Positions 1 through 7,875 of a stretch of DNA of 64,000 bases are shown one piece after another (the stretch's first letter is position 1; each line of letters opens with the position of its first letter). The translations under genes and the position numbers were made by a program. Below the pieces are notes generated by a model. It made no database searches, had not been told where the DNA came from, and worked only from the letters and a program-made list of their open reading frames with translations. The stretch is from a virus. Location: positions 1-64,000 of IMG/VR virus record IMGVR_UViG_3300008261_000027, one strand, 5' to 3'.

Positions 1-34
1 ATAATAATATTAAACAAAATGTTTGAATTGTGCT

Positions 35-682
35 CTAGTTTCTTTTTTTGGCTTTGATTTTCCAAAACACCCCACCTTCCATGTATGGATGGAATGTACC
101 ATTAATATCACTGGTTAATCTATTTGCGGCACCAATTGTAAATTTATATATTTTATCCTCTTTTGTCTTAAGTAATAACCCAGCACCAACATTTGAAATA
201 AAATCTGGTTTAGACACACCCCCAACAACGCCAAAATAAAGTTGAGTTTTCTTTGGCTCAGGCAATAAAATGGTATCCTTTTGGACTTTAGGGGTTATTT
301 TAGCATTAAACTCTGTTGACACTACTTTGTTCTCGGTAATAGTTTGACTCAAGCTTATAACACCTTGATTATTAGGTAGTTTTAATTCTTCTTTTGAAAT
401 ATTTTTTGTGTAAAAATCTTTTAATATCGCCATAGTATCCACCGGGGTTAATATGGTATCATGAACCGTATATGGTACTTCAACTTCTACGGGTACTTCA
501 ACCTCAACCTCGACTTCAAAAGGTATTGTATCGTGCTGTGGATATGGTATAGAATCAACCACATAGACAGGAACGTTTGTTACTCTATTGGGTATTATTC
601 CCCATGGATTTAATACTGATAATATTAATAATAAAACTAGTACTAATAGGGCAATATTGGGTGGGGTGATGTGTTTTTTCAT
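35..682 (-). CDS. Membrane-anchored protein with Val-Glu repeat, unknown function
   Basis: 215 residues, not recognised. Residues about 8-30 form one hydrophobic segment (LLVLVLLLILSVLNPWGII), so the protein is probably anchored with the rest outside the cytoplasm. Around residues 55-72 is a low-complexity Val-Glu/Pro stretch (EVEVEVPVEVEVP), probably an extended linker. The last 70 residues are rich in Gly and alternating hydrophobics (FGVVGGVSKPDF, MEGGVFWKIK), as in outer-membrane or beta-sandwich proteins; this is inference. The ATG follows directly after the stop codon of the upstream gene (TAA-ATG), so the two are probably translated together. The position, last in a set of three envelope-type genes, fits a host-envelope or lysis role, but no lysozyme motif is visible. 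Confidence 0.6.
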   Translation of the reverse strand: MKKHITPPNIALLVLVLLLILSVLNPWGIIPNRVTNVPVYVVDSIPYPQHDTIPFEVEVEVEVPVEVEVPYTVHDTILTPVDTMAILKDFYTKNISKEELKLPNNQGVISLSQTITENKVVSTEFNAKITPKVQKDTILLPEPKKTQLYFGVVGGVSKPDFISNVGAGLLLKTKEDKIYKFTIGAANRLTSDINGTFHPYMEGGVFWKIKAKKRN

Positions 683-1111
683 TTATTTAACAAGTAATAC
701 TGATGTGGCAAGTAGCCCAACAAATGTTCCAACTTTATATAAAAAGGTTTTAGTTCTTTGTCCCTTTAATTCTTTATATAACTTTTCAGATTTTTCTCTT
801 TCTAAAGAAAATTGCTCATCTTTTTTAGAAATGATTACCTCCAAGTTTGATATTTTTTGATCTTTTAAAAGGTCTTTTTCTTTAAACAATCTGATTTGTT
901 CGTCTTTTAATCCAATCACTTTGTTTAATTCTTTAACCTCGACAATGGCACCATCACCCCTGATCAAATCTTTTATGACTAATTTAGCGATTTGGGTTTT
1001 GAGGGGTACTATTGTGTCCTGCACTACTGTCTTCTCTTGCGTCATAACGGTCTGAGAAAAACTTAGCGAGGTCACTAAAAGTAAACTCATTAACAGCATC
1101 AATTTTTTCAT
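683..1111 (-). CDS. Secreted coiled-coil protein with C-terminal membrane segment (spanin-like candidate)
   Basis: 142 residues. The N-terminus is a clear signal peptide (MKKLMLLMSLLLVTSLSFSQ), with no cysteine after it and so no lipobox. Residues about 45-115 are charged and heptad-like (KDEQIRLFKEKDLLKDQKI), indicating a coiled coil. The last 20 residues (FLYKVGTFVGLLATSVLLVK) look like a membrane helix. A signal, periplasmic coiled coil and C-terminal membrane segment is reminiscent of unimolecular spanins, but the missing lipobox argues against a typical one. The 5' part overlaps the 3' end of the preceding gene by 128 nt in another frame, as lambda Rz/Rz1 genes do. Function remains inference. 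Confidence 0.6.
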   Translation of the reverse strand: MKKLMLLMSLLLVTSLSFSQTVMTQEKTVVQDTIVPLKTQIAKLVIKDLIRGDGAIVEVKELNKVIGLKDEQIRLFKEKDLLKDQKISNLEVIISKKDEQFSLEREKSEKLYKELKGQRTKTFLYKVGTFVGLLATSVLLVK

Positions 1112-1385
1112 TTGTTTGATTTTTAATAATTGTTATGTTTTTTGTTACTCTACCAATATCGCCATCAACTTTATCAATTTCTGTGTCGATATTTGCGATC
1201 TGTATGTTTAACTGTTTATTTAAAACCTGTACAGAATCGATTTCTTTTTGTATTAAATCAATTTTTTTGTTATATGCTGATACATCGGTTTTTATACCTT
1301 TGGTTTGCAAAATATTGTATGCAGCCATAATACCAATTATAATGATTAATATGTTCGTTTTATTATTACTTGTTTGAAGTTTCAT
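984..1385 (-). CDS. Small membrane-anchored coiled-coil protein (inner-membrane spanin-like candidate)
   Basis: 133 residues from the ATG at 1385 (MKLQTSNNKTNI). An in-frame upstream start at 1421 lies inside a hairpin, so the internal ATG is preferred; it follows TATTTATA by 14 nt. Residues about 11-28 (TNILIIIIGIMAAYNIL) are one membrane helix near the N-terminus. The rest is a heptad-like helix (KIDLIQKEIDSVQVLNKQLN), ending in a polar tail. A type II anchored coiled coil whose gene overlaps a secreted coiled-coil partner by 128 nt resembles an i-spanin/o-spanin pair in layout only. No sequence family was recognised. Confidence 0.6.
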   Translation of the reverse strand: MKLQTSNNKTNILIIIIGIMAAYNILQTKGIKTDVSAYNKKIDLIQKEIDSVQVLNKQLNIQIANIDTEIDKVDGDIGRVTKNITIIKNQTNEKIDAVNEFTFSDLAKFFSDRYDAREDSSAGHNSTPQNPNR

Positions 1386-1399
1386 AAAATTGGTTTTCC

Positions 1400-1407
1400 T
1401 ATAAATA
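1400..1407 (-). promoter_or_regulatory. TATTTATA start-proximal motif (candidate phage promoter)
   Basis: TATTTATA on the minus strand, 14 nt before the ATG at 1385 and directly after the hairpin at 1412-1432. A terminator followed by this octamer recurs at 8822, 13267 and 35418/35445, which supports a promoter role. Confidence 0.45.
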
Positions 1408-1411
1408 TCAA

Positions 1412-1432
1412 GAGGTCGCAAAATGCGACCTC
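1412..1432 (-). terminator. Hairpin between zinc-ribbon gene and membrane cassette
   Basis: Perfect 9-bp stem (GAGGTCGCA / TGCGACCTC) with a 3-nt loop, 26 nt after the stop of the zinc-ribbon gene. There is no long U-tract after it on the minus strand, so it is a weak terminator or processing hairpin. Confidence 0.5.
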
Positions 1433-1458
1433 AAGACAAGACCTTGTGATTAGTTTAT

Positions 1459-2262
1459 TTAGTATTTTGTTCCGCAGTGTGGACAGAACTTATGATTATC
1501 TTTTTTACGTTTTGCGCCACACTCTGTGCAATAAACGGCTAAATCCTCAGCAACTAATGGCTTAGTAGACTGTGGTTTTAATTTCCACCAATTTGTATGA
1601 AATGGGTGGGTATAAAATGACGAACTATCATATGTAAATGATTGATCCGAACTTGATCCCTTTTCAACCCTACCTGTCTCAACACTTCTTATTGTGTTTG
1701 TTGAATTTGATTTAAGAAGGGTGTTAGAAGTGCTGAACGTTCCACTTGTTAATGACGTATTATAAAATGTATTTACGTTGTTAGTAGACGTCGTTGTGAA
1801 CATATTTCCATAATAAGGTGTACCTGTTGTTGTAGTCCAGCCTATATTTGGGTTATTAATTGTTAACGTGCTACTACCTGATCCGTATGTTCCATAGGTT
1901 GGTGTTGTTTCGTTGTAAAATTTAACGGTAACATCACCATTTTCAGCGATAGCTCTTTGTACTTCCTCATTATTCCCATTTACATTATATGTTTCAAACA
2001 AAAACTTTTTGGCTTCATTCAAATATCTTTCTAAGAATACTCTTTCACCTGGGCGAAGAATAATACCAGACCCTATTGAATTACCATTCAATTCGATTTT
2101 TGCTAAAACTTTATTTTGTGTGGGATTGTAAAGCTCGATTTCGAACTCATCACCGTTGTTAAGATATACGGTGTCTATGTGCTGTTTTAATCTTTGTTTA
2201 CCTTTGGTAATGAAAGATTGTGGTACAGCAAGACCAGTGTTAACTGAAATTCTTCTGTTCAT
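1459..2262 (-). CDS. Phage protein with C-terminal zinc ribbon, probably structural
   Basis: 267 residues. The N-terminal about 125 residues look like a compact beta domain (DEFEIELYNPTQNKVLAKIEL, split here as a beta-rich run near residues 38-58) followed by LRPGERVFLERYL. The middle is a Thr/Ser/Asn/Gly-rich linker. The C-terminus has a two-knuckle zinc ribbon, CTECGAKRKK then CPHCGTKY, ending the protein. No enzyme motif is present. Phage proteins of this build are often virion or assembly proteins with a flexible linker, but this one was not recognised. It is a single-gene unit, bounded by a terminator at 2380-2410 upstream and the hairpin at 1412-1432 downstream, so it is probably separately regulated. 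Confidence 0.65.
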   Translation of the reverse strand: MNRRISVNTGLAVPQSFITKGKQRLKQHIDTVYLNNGDEFEIELYNPTQNKVLAKIELNGNSIGSGIILRPGERVFLERYLNEAKKFLFETYNVNGNNEEVQRAIAENGDVTVKFYNETTPTYGTYGSGSSTLTINNPNIGWTTTTGTPYYGNMFTTTSTNNVNTFYNTSLTSGTFSTSNTLLKSNSTNTIRSVETGRVEKGSSSDQSFTYDSSSFYTHPFHTNWWKLKPQSTKPLVAEDLAVYCTECGAKRKKDNHKFCPHCGTKY

Positions 2263-2379
2263 TTTCCTTATATTTTTTTGTATTTGAACCCGAATTCGTT
2301 GGTATCAATTCCAACTCAAATGCCACAAGGACACTTCCGATTCAACCACAAGGTCTAATAATAAGTATAAGGAAAAGAT
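2263..2379 (-). other. Upstream leader of zinc-ribbon gene, no gene seen
   Basis: 117 nt of non-coding sequence. It has two direct copies of CCTTGTGG (minus strand) about 16 nt apart and a short inverted repeat GTTGG...CCAAC. GGTTCAAATAC looks like a tRNA T-loop, but no matching stem is present. Promoter elements for the downstream gene are expected here, but none is clear. Confidence 0.4.
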
Positions 2380-2410
2380 AAAAAAAAGGGAAGTCAAAAA
2401 CTTCCCTCTT
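2380..2410 (-). terminator. Rho-independent terminator after clpP
   Basis: Minus-strand stem AGGGAAGT / ACTTCCCT with a 5-nt loop, then a run of seven U residues, 22 nt after the clpP-like stop codon. Confidence 0.85.
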
Positions 2411-2431
2411 TAAATCTAAAAAAAGCAAAAA

Positions 2432-3106
2432 TTATTTTTTCTTTTTGACAATCTCGTCAATAATACCGTATTCTAATGCATCTTCAGCAGATAGCCATAA
2501 ATCTCTAGACGCATCTTGCATAACTTGTTTAGCATCTTTACCACAATAGCCGCCCAATAATTCGAAAAGTAAATTATTGAGTTTTTCCCACTCAATCATA
2601 TCAATTTTTGCATCTTGGATATTCCCGCGAAATCCACCACTAGATTGATGCAACATTGTGCGTGAAAATCTGAGTGAACCTCTCTTACCTTTTGTACCTG
2701 CACCCAAAAGAATCGAGCCCATAGAGGCAGCCATTCCGGTGTTGATTGTTCTAATATCTGAATTAATGTATTCCATAACATCAACCATAGATAACCCAGA
2801 TTTGACAGAGCCACCTGGACTGTCAATATGCATCGTAATATCATTATTATCTAAACTATCCAAGAACATTAATTGCGCTTGAACTATTGTCGACATGTGG
2901 TCATTTACTTCACCAGCTACCCAAATAATTCTTTCCATCATTAATCTAGAAAAAACATCCATAGCAGTAACATTTAACTGTCTTTCCTCTAAAATATATG
3001 GTGTTAAGCTACTTTCAATATTTTTATTAAAATAATGTAAGTTTGATGAGCTGATGCCACGATCTTTTGCGTAAAGATCAAAACTTCTTAAATCCTTCTG
3101 GGTCAT
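2432..3106 (-). CDS. clpP: ClpP-family serine protease
   Basis: 224 residues. ClpP is a self-compartmentalising serine protease that forms a barrel and usually works with an AAA+ unfoldase. The catalytic triad is readable: Ser128 in GMAASMGS, His153 in MLHQSSGG, Asp202 in SRDLWLSAEDA. HIDSPGGSV at about 93-101 is the ClpP substrate-strand motif, and the C-terminal LEYGIIDEI matches the family. The N-terminal 40-50 residues are longer than in host ClpP and hydrophilic. No Clp ATPase lies nearby, so it may borrow host ClpX/ClpA, or it may serve as a capsid-maturation protease as in some other phages; that is inference. A terminator follows directly, so clpP ends its transcription unit. Confidence 0.9.
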   Translation of the reverse strand: MTQKDLRSFDLYAKDRGISSSNLHYFNKNIESSLTPYILEERQLNVTAMDVFSRLMMERIIWVAGEVNDHMSTIVQAQLMFLDSLDNNDITMHIDSPGGSVKSGLSMVDVMEYINSDIRTINTGMAASMGSILLGAGTKGKRGSLRFSRTMLHQSSGGFRGNIQDAKIDMIEWEKLNNLLFELLGGYCGKDAKQVMQDASRDLWLSAEDALEYGIIDEIVKKKK

Positions 3107-3126
3107 ATTATTTGTTTTATCTATAA

Positions 3127-3134
3127 CAAATATA
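3127..3134 (-). promoter_or_regulatory. Possible Bacteroidetes-type -7 element before clpP
   Basis: Minus strand TATATTTG fits the Bacteroidetes -7 consensus TAnnTTTG, 20 nt before the clpP ATG in a 52-nt gap. No convincing -33 TTTG partner was found at the usual spacing. Confidence 0.3.
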
Positions 3135-3158
3135 GCTAAAATATTTTAATAAAAAAAA

Positions 3159-5492
3159 TTAACTAATACCTGTTGTGATGTAGTCAATTGAAGATACATT
3201 ATCTTCTTTTTTAATCATTATGATATTATCAGACCAATTCCTGATTAACGGATTGTGTGAAATGACAAGAATATGTTCAAAGTAATTCTTAATCTTTTTG
3301 AAGAATTCACCAACCATTTCTAAATTCTCATCAGCAATTTTACCAAACACCTCATCCATAACAACAATATTTGGTTTTGGTAATGAAGATATCTTAGTTA
3401 AAACAGATCTTAATGCTAAAGATGATATGGTTCTTTCGTAACCTGAACCAGCGGTGAGCGGTTTGACAACCCTGGTATCCGAATCAATCATAATAAACTC
3501 AACTTCATTTTTTTCATTAATGTTTAATTCCAAAATAAAATAACAACTATCAATAAGCAAACGATGTAGTTCCTGATTAATCAGAGGTATCATATTTTTA
3601 AGGATGGTTTTTGATATACCGTTCTTACCATATACCGAAAGATAAATCTTAAATACTGCCTGCAATTCTTCTTCTGCTTTGATTTTCTTAATAAGGTCTT
3701 TATTAATCCCGATCTTTTCTTGCATTGAAGTAATGTTATTCTTATTTCTTTCAATCAATGTGTTTGATACTCTAATATCACCATTAACTGTCTCAATTCT
3801 GGTTCTGAGGGTTATTAGTTCGGCATCAATCTTTTGATTTTCTTCTAGTTTTTTTCTACTATTTTCATAGCGGGTTATCTTATCCTTAATTTGATTTATT
3901 TCAAATTGTTTCTGTTCAGACTCTAATATAAATCTTTCTTTACGAAGTTTATTTCTTTCGTAAGTCTCAAACTCTGTTTTTAATAAATCAAAAGTATTTG
4001 ATTCATTTTTTAACTGATCAAATTTTTCTTGATTAGAGATCATCTCTTTAGTTATGTCTTCGATAAGCTTTTTTAGCTCATCAATTTCATCACTATGATC
4101 CACATCATCTAACGCTCTTTTACAAGTTGGACAAATGGTACCATCGGTTAGTTGTTTAAGCAATTTTTCTTTATCACTTTTCTCATACTTGTAGACGGCA
4201 TCTAACCCTTGTATTTCTGACATTTTACTTCTAAGTTCTTTATGTTCAGCTTCATCATAATATTTTGATGGCTCAACAACAACAACCGCATTTGCATTTA
4301 AATTAGCAGCATTTTTTTTCTGCTCCAACTCATCAATATCTTTTTGTAATGAGTCTGGATTAATTTTAATTAGCTCTTGATCAATATCGTTACTTCTAAG
4401 ACCTAAGATCAAATCTCTACGATCTTCTAATGATTTAAGTTTACTACCATATTCAACCAATAAGGTTTCATTTTGACTTATTTGGTTATTTGAATCTGTG
4501 ATACTTTCTTTAAAATTTTCAATATCAGATTCTAATTGAACGACATTATATGTATTCCCAACTAACTTCTTAGACCAATCATTGAATATCTCTTTTGCTA
4601 TTTCTTCCTTCTGCTTAAGACTTTCTAATCCTAAAAATTTAGTAAGAATTTGTCCTCTTGCGGTTGGTTTGGATTCGATCAATTCTTCTAGATTATACCC
4701 AGTAGTCAATATGGTTGATAAGAAATCTTCTTCCGATCCAATAGCAGATGCAATAAACGTTTCGGTTTCGCGTCTTTGTTCACCGGTTAAGTTTTCTAAT
4801 GTTCCATCACCGTTATCTTTATAAAACTCTAAATCACTTTTAACATTATATTCGCCCGATTTAGATTTCTTTCTAGTAAGAGTTCTGGCAATAACATAAT
4901 CTTCGCCATCAATTGTTAGATATCCCTTTACTAAAACAGTATCATCTTCAGTAAACTTGTTAAAAATTTCAATATTGGTTTTTGTTTTTGTTGTTGAATT
5001 AAAAAACAAAAACATTAATAAATCTACGGATGAAGTTGATTTACCACCAAAATTTCTTGGTGTTGATTCGATAACTGTTATGCCATCTAATTCAGTAAAA
5101 TTAATTGTATTATCCTTACCAAATGAAAGGAAATTTGAAAACTCAACTTTTTTTATAAACCATTTATTATATCTAACGGTATTCTGTTTTATCTTATCAA
5201 TTTCAGAATTAACTCTGTTATCCAAACGATCAATCATTTCCCAAGAAACATCAACTTTATTCTCTGAAAGAAAATCTTTCATTAATGTTTTTTGATATTG
5301 TGGATCTAGAATGTTATCGGTAACTTCTAATGTCTTTAATCTGGTGTCTTTTGCACCAGATAATGTTTTAGTAATTACTTGTACATTAGTTGCATTGTAT
5401 TTCTTTTGGAAATACGCTTTAACTCTTTTAATTCTTTCTGGAGTAAAGTTTTCTACAACATCCTCCCACTCAACCTTAATAAATGGATTCAT
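3159..5492 (-). CDS. 46: Recombination endonuclease ATPase subunit, gp46/SbcC/Rad50-like
   Basis: 777 residues. With gp47 it forms the Mre11-Rad50-type complex that resects DNA ends for recombination-dependent replication. The ABC-type ATPase halves flank a long coiled coil. The P-loop is at 145-152 (PRNFGGKS), with Pro where the first Gly is usual. The zinc-hook CPTC is near residue 450, the signature AGSGYERT near 682, and Walker B NIVVMDEVFGK near 710. About 110 residues precede the ATPase core (KKVEFSNFLSFGKD starts near 114), an extension absent from T4 gp46. It is the last gene of a tight array that starts with the primase at 8814, 4 nt after a small membrane protein gene. Confidence 0.92.
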   Translation of the reverse strand: MNPFIKVEWEDVVENFTPERIKRVKAYFQKKYNATNVQVITKTLSGAKDTRLKTLEVTDNILDPQYQKTLMKDFLSENKVDVSWEMIDRLDNRVNSEIDKIKQNTVRYNKWFIKKVEFSNFLSFGKDNTINFTELDGITVIESTPRNFGGKSTSSVDLLMFLFFNSTTKTKTNIEIFNKFTEDDTVLVKGYLTIDGEDYVIARTLTRKKSKSGEYNVKSDLEFYKDNGDGTLENLTGEQRRETETFIASAIGSEEDFLSTILTTGYNLEELIESKPTARGQILTKFLGLESLKQKEEIAKEIFNDWSKKLVGNTYNVVQLESDIENFKESITDSNNQISQNETLLVEYGSKLKSLEDRRDLILGLRSNDIDQELIKINPDSLQKDIDELEQKKNAANLNANAVVVVEPSKYYDEAEHKELRSKMSEIQGLDAVYKYEKSDKEKLLKQLTDGTICPTCKRALDDVDHSDEIDELKKLIEDITKEMISNQEKFDQLKNESNTFDLLKTEFETYERNKLRKERFILESEQKQFEINQIKDKITRYENSRKKLEENQKIDAELITLRTRIETVNGDIRVSNTLIERNKNNITSMQEKIGINKDLIKKIKAEEELQAVFKIYLSVYGKNGISKTILKNMIPLINQELHRLLIDSCYFILELNINEKNEVEFIMIDSDTRVVKPLTAGSGYERTISSLALRSVLTKISSLPKPNIVVMDEVFGKIADENLEMVGEFFKKIKNYFEHILVISHNPLIRNWSDNIIMIKKEDNVSSIDYITTGIS

Positions 5493-5496
5493 ATTT

Positions 5497-5808
5497 TTAT
5501 TTTAATCTACTTTCCTCAAAAAATTCAATAATTGCATTTACCGCCCAAACAGCACCACAAGTAAACATTCCGTCAAAGAATATACCTACGAACCAATGAA
5601 CATTTAAAAACTTGATTGTTAAACCACCTAATGCTAGTGACATAAAAAATCCCACCCATGTTGATGTACACATTATACAGCCAATTAAATCACCAAAGAA
5701 CTTGGAATTTCTTTTTATCCAGGTTCTTGCTGTTTCGAAAATTGACCCATAAACCAAAATTGTTGACATTCCATATCCAATGAATGTCCATAAAATTAAT
5801 AAATCCAT
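5497..5808 (-). CDS. Small membrane protein with CxxC motif
   Basis: 103 residues with three or four hydrophobic segments: about 3-22, 40-62 and 66-92. GCIMCTSTWVGF at about 43-54 (Cys-x-x-Cys then Trp) resembles the core of DUF1360-type membrane proteins, but that match is by eye and weak. The gene lies between the coiled-coil protein and gp46 with spacings of 12 and 4 nt, so it is co-transcribed with recombination genes. It may be a membrane anchor for that machinery or unrelated. The stop codon is almost directly followed by the gp46 start region. Confidence 0.65.
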   Translation of the reverse strand: MDLLILWTFIGYGMSTILVYGSIFETARTWIKRNSKFFGDLIGCIMCTSTWVGFFMSLALGGLTIKFLNVHWFVGIFFDGMFTCGAVWAVNAIIEFFEESRLK

Positions 5809-5820
5809 AAACTTGTTTTT

Positions 5821-6324
5821 TTATTCATCATATAAATTATTAAGATCACTACTCTTAAGATATTTTGCTTTATTTATTTTCTCAAGAGTATTTGTGATTT
5901 TTTCTAACTCTATTGTTAGCTTTTTATTTTCGGATTGTAAATCCTCAAGCATTTTTTCTTTTTTATTATCCCACATCGGCTTTTCAACTGAAATCTCTTT
6001 TATAACTTCTTTTGTTACTATTTGAGTTTCGCCTTTAACCTCTATTGGCACTTCTTTGATTATCTCAACAATCTTCTCTACCGGCACTTCTTTAATCACT
6101 TCAACAATCTTTTCAACAGGAACTTCTTTGATTATCTCTTTTATAACTTCTTTTTCGATAACAGTTTCTTTCCCTTTAACCATTGATGGGGTCTCACCAT
6201 ACTTTTCTATGGTAAATCCTCTTTGAAATACTTTTTTTGCCAAAGATTCAACATCTTTAATATTGTTTATCTCACAATATTTTACAAAGTCATCATCCAG
6301 CGTTAACAAGTGTTTCTTTTTCAT
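5821..6324 (-). CDS. Coiled-coil protein with Glu-Val-Pro-Val-Glu repeats, unknown
   Basis: 167 residues, not recognised. Residues 1-45 look globular (LLTLDDDFVKYCEINNIKDV), resembling the start of small phage proteins that carry a helix-turn-helix or ribbon fold. Residues about 53-112 are repeats on the theme KEVPVEKIVEVI, at least three copies. Residues 118-155 form a helical coiled coil (LQSENKKLTIELEKITNTLE). The start overlaps the 3' end of gp47 by 32 nt, so translation is probably coupled. It might bridge or scaffold the gp46/gp47 complex, judging only from position. Confidence 0.6.
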   Translation of the reverse strand: MKKKHLLTLDDDFVKYCEINNIKDVESLAKKVFQRGFTIEKYGETPSMVKGKETVIEKEVIKEIIKEVPVEKIVEVIKEVPVEKIVEIIKEVPIEVKGETQIVTKEVIKEISVEKPMWDNKKEKMLEDLQSENKKLTIELEKITNTLEKINKAKYLKSSDLNNLYDE

Positions 6325-7111
6325 CTTCGATGTCTTTTATATCGTTTATCCTGAAGTGCATAAATGGTTGTTCATTTTCCAAATCAAAGAATTTATAATT
6401 ATTTGTTTTCACATCATAAACACCGTAACCATGATGCTTAACTGTTTCTCCAAAATTCTGTTGAATAATAGACCCAACCATTACCGCATTACCACCACCA
6501 GGTAGAATAAATGTTTGTCTTTTATGGATGTCACCACAAAGAAGTAAATCTAAGCCAACAAAGTTTAATCTGTCATAACCATCTTCAAATTTAAATCCTA
6601 AATCTGTAGACATTCCTTGAATCGGACCATGAAACAATCCAACTCTAAACCTATCATCTTCTTTTTTAAAATCAGGTCTCGCATTATGCTGATATAGCGA
6701 ATAGACAACCCAATCAACATTATCGTCAACATAAACACCAGAATCTTTATAATAAACAATATTTTTATTGTCTAATAATTCAACAACTGGTGTTATACTA
6801 TCTAATCTTTGTGTATTGTTTTCTAGAAAATCGTGGTTGCCTGGGATAATAACAACTTTACCATAACTACTTAATTTATTCAATAGCCAAGCTGTTAACA
6901 ATAATTGCTCGTTTGATATGTTAATTTTTTGATGTGCAATATCTCCAGCAATAACAATACGAATTTCATCCCAATGAACACCTTCTGATGTCCATACTAC
7001 TGAATGCTCATGAATTTCCTCTAACAATTTATCAAATTGTTTTTTGTACAATTCGTGTAATTGAATTGTTCTTATGTGTAGATCAGCAATATGTACAATT
7101 TTTTTAATCAT
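6293..7111 (-). CDS. 47: Recombination endonuclease nuclease subunit, gp47/SbcD/Mre11-like
   Basis: 272 residues of calcineurin-like metallophosphoesterase. All core motifs are present: D10-x-H12 (ADLHIR), D57 (AGDIAH), GNHD 91-94, H161 (LFHGPI) and GDIH 193-196. It supplies the Mn-dependent nuclease of the gp46/gp47 complex. It is shorter than T4 gp47 (about 339 residues), and what is missing is the C-terminal region. Unlike in T4, gp46 is not directly adjacent: two small genes lie between. It starts 1 nt after the stop of the PD-(D/E)XK nuclease gene upstream, so the two are translationally close. Confidence 0.92.
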   Translation of the reverse strand: MIKKIVHIADLHIRTIQLHELYKKQFDKLLEEIHEHSVVWTSEGVHWDEIRIVIAGDIAHQKINISNEQLLLTAWLLNKLSSYGKVVIIPGNHDFLENNTQRLDSITPVVELLDNKNIVYYKDSGVYVDDNVDWVVYSLYQHNARPDFKKEDDRFRVGLFHGPIQGMSTDLGFKFEDGYDRLNFVGLDLLLCGDIHKRQTFILPGGGNAVMVGSIIQQNFGETVKHHGYGVYDVKTNNYKFFDLENEQPFMHFRINDIKDIEDEKETLVNAG

Positions 7112-7112
7112 C

Positions 7113-7874
7113 TTACTTGTAATTTAACATGGAAATAATTTCTTCTTTCATATCCTTACATTTAAAAACTTGGTAGTTATCGTTACCCTCAAACAACCAA
7201 ACAAAATATAAGTCACCAATTTTTAAGTTTGTATTTTTTTCAATTATGTACTTATACAAACTTGTTTGCAAACTATATGTGTTAAATTCACACTCATCCA
7301 AATGTGAAATCGGTTTTTTAAACTTATTACCATAATCACTTTTCATGTTAATGGCTTTATTGGTTTTCCAATCCCAAATTTGTATTTGATTAGATTTTTT
7401 ATTCCAAAATAATTGATCGATCATACCACAAATACCTAACTCTTCGTCACCAATAACAAATTCGCTTTTTAAAGGTACTAAATTTACTCTACTATCTTGA
7501 TAAAATTTGTCAAATAATTTTACGCATTTATCATAAGCTGGTTTAACAATGTCCTCACCAAATCTAGTTACTGCTGGAGCGTCGTCATATGGAAAAATTT
7601 TATTATTCCAGTGATTTTCAGCATAATCATGAACCGCACTACCCTTAATAGTACTATAATCACGCTTGTGATCCCATTCTGCTAAAACATTTTCTTTAAT
7701 TAAACCATGTTTATTAGCATATTTTTCTGCTTGCCCGTCACTATCAAATTTATTTTTAAATTTTCCAATGAAAGTGGTTGCAGATGTCATTAGTTTGTCA
7801 TTAATATAATAATGATGTGGCTCATCATGATACTTAATGTGGTCAAACTTGTTTAATTCTAGTAGTAATTCCAT
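7113..7874 (-). CDS. PD-(D/E)XK-superfamily exonuclease, RecB/Cas4-like
   Basis: 253 residues. The motifs fit a RecB-type nuclease core: GSAVHDYAE at 79-87 (His82), Glu138 (KSEFV), CGMIDQL with Asp153, IWDWKTNK with Asp168 and Lys170, then a Q/Y helix EFNTYSLQTSLYKYI. It probably degrades or trims DNA ends in recombination or host DNA breakdown. No helicase or Fe-S cysteine cluster is present, so it is neither full RecB nor classic Cas4. It sits between primase and gp47 with 1-nt spacings, so it is probably expressed with them. Confidence 0.8.
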   Translation of the reverse strand: MELLLELNKFDHIKYHDEPHHYYINDKLMTSATTFIGKFKNKFDSDGQAEKYANKHGLIKENVLAEWDHKRDYSTIKGSAVHDYAENHWNNKIFPYDDAPAVTRFGEDIVKPAYDKCVKLFDKFYQDSRVNLVPLKSEFVIGDEELGICGMIDQLFWNKKSNQIQIWDWKTNKAINMKSDYGNKFKKPISHLDECEFNTYSLQTSLYKYIIEKNTNLKIGDLYFVWLFEGNDNYQVFKCKDMKEEIISMLNYK

Positions 7875-7875
7875 A

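Noticed and set aside
2263-2379. tRNA-like GGTTCAAATAC in the gap upstream of the zinc-ribbon gene
   Set aside because: No T-stem pairing and no acceptor or anticodon arms could be drawn around it.
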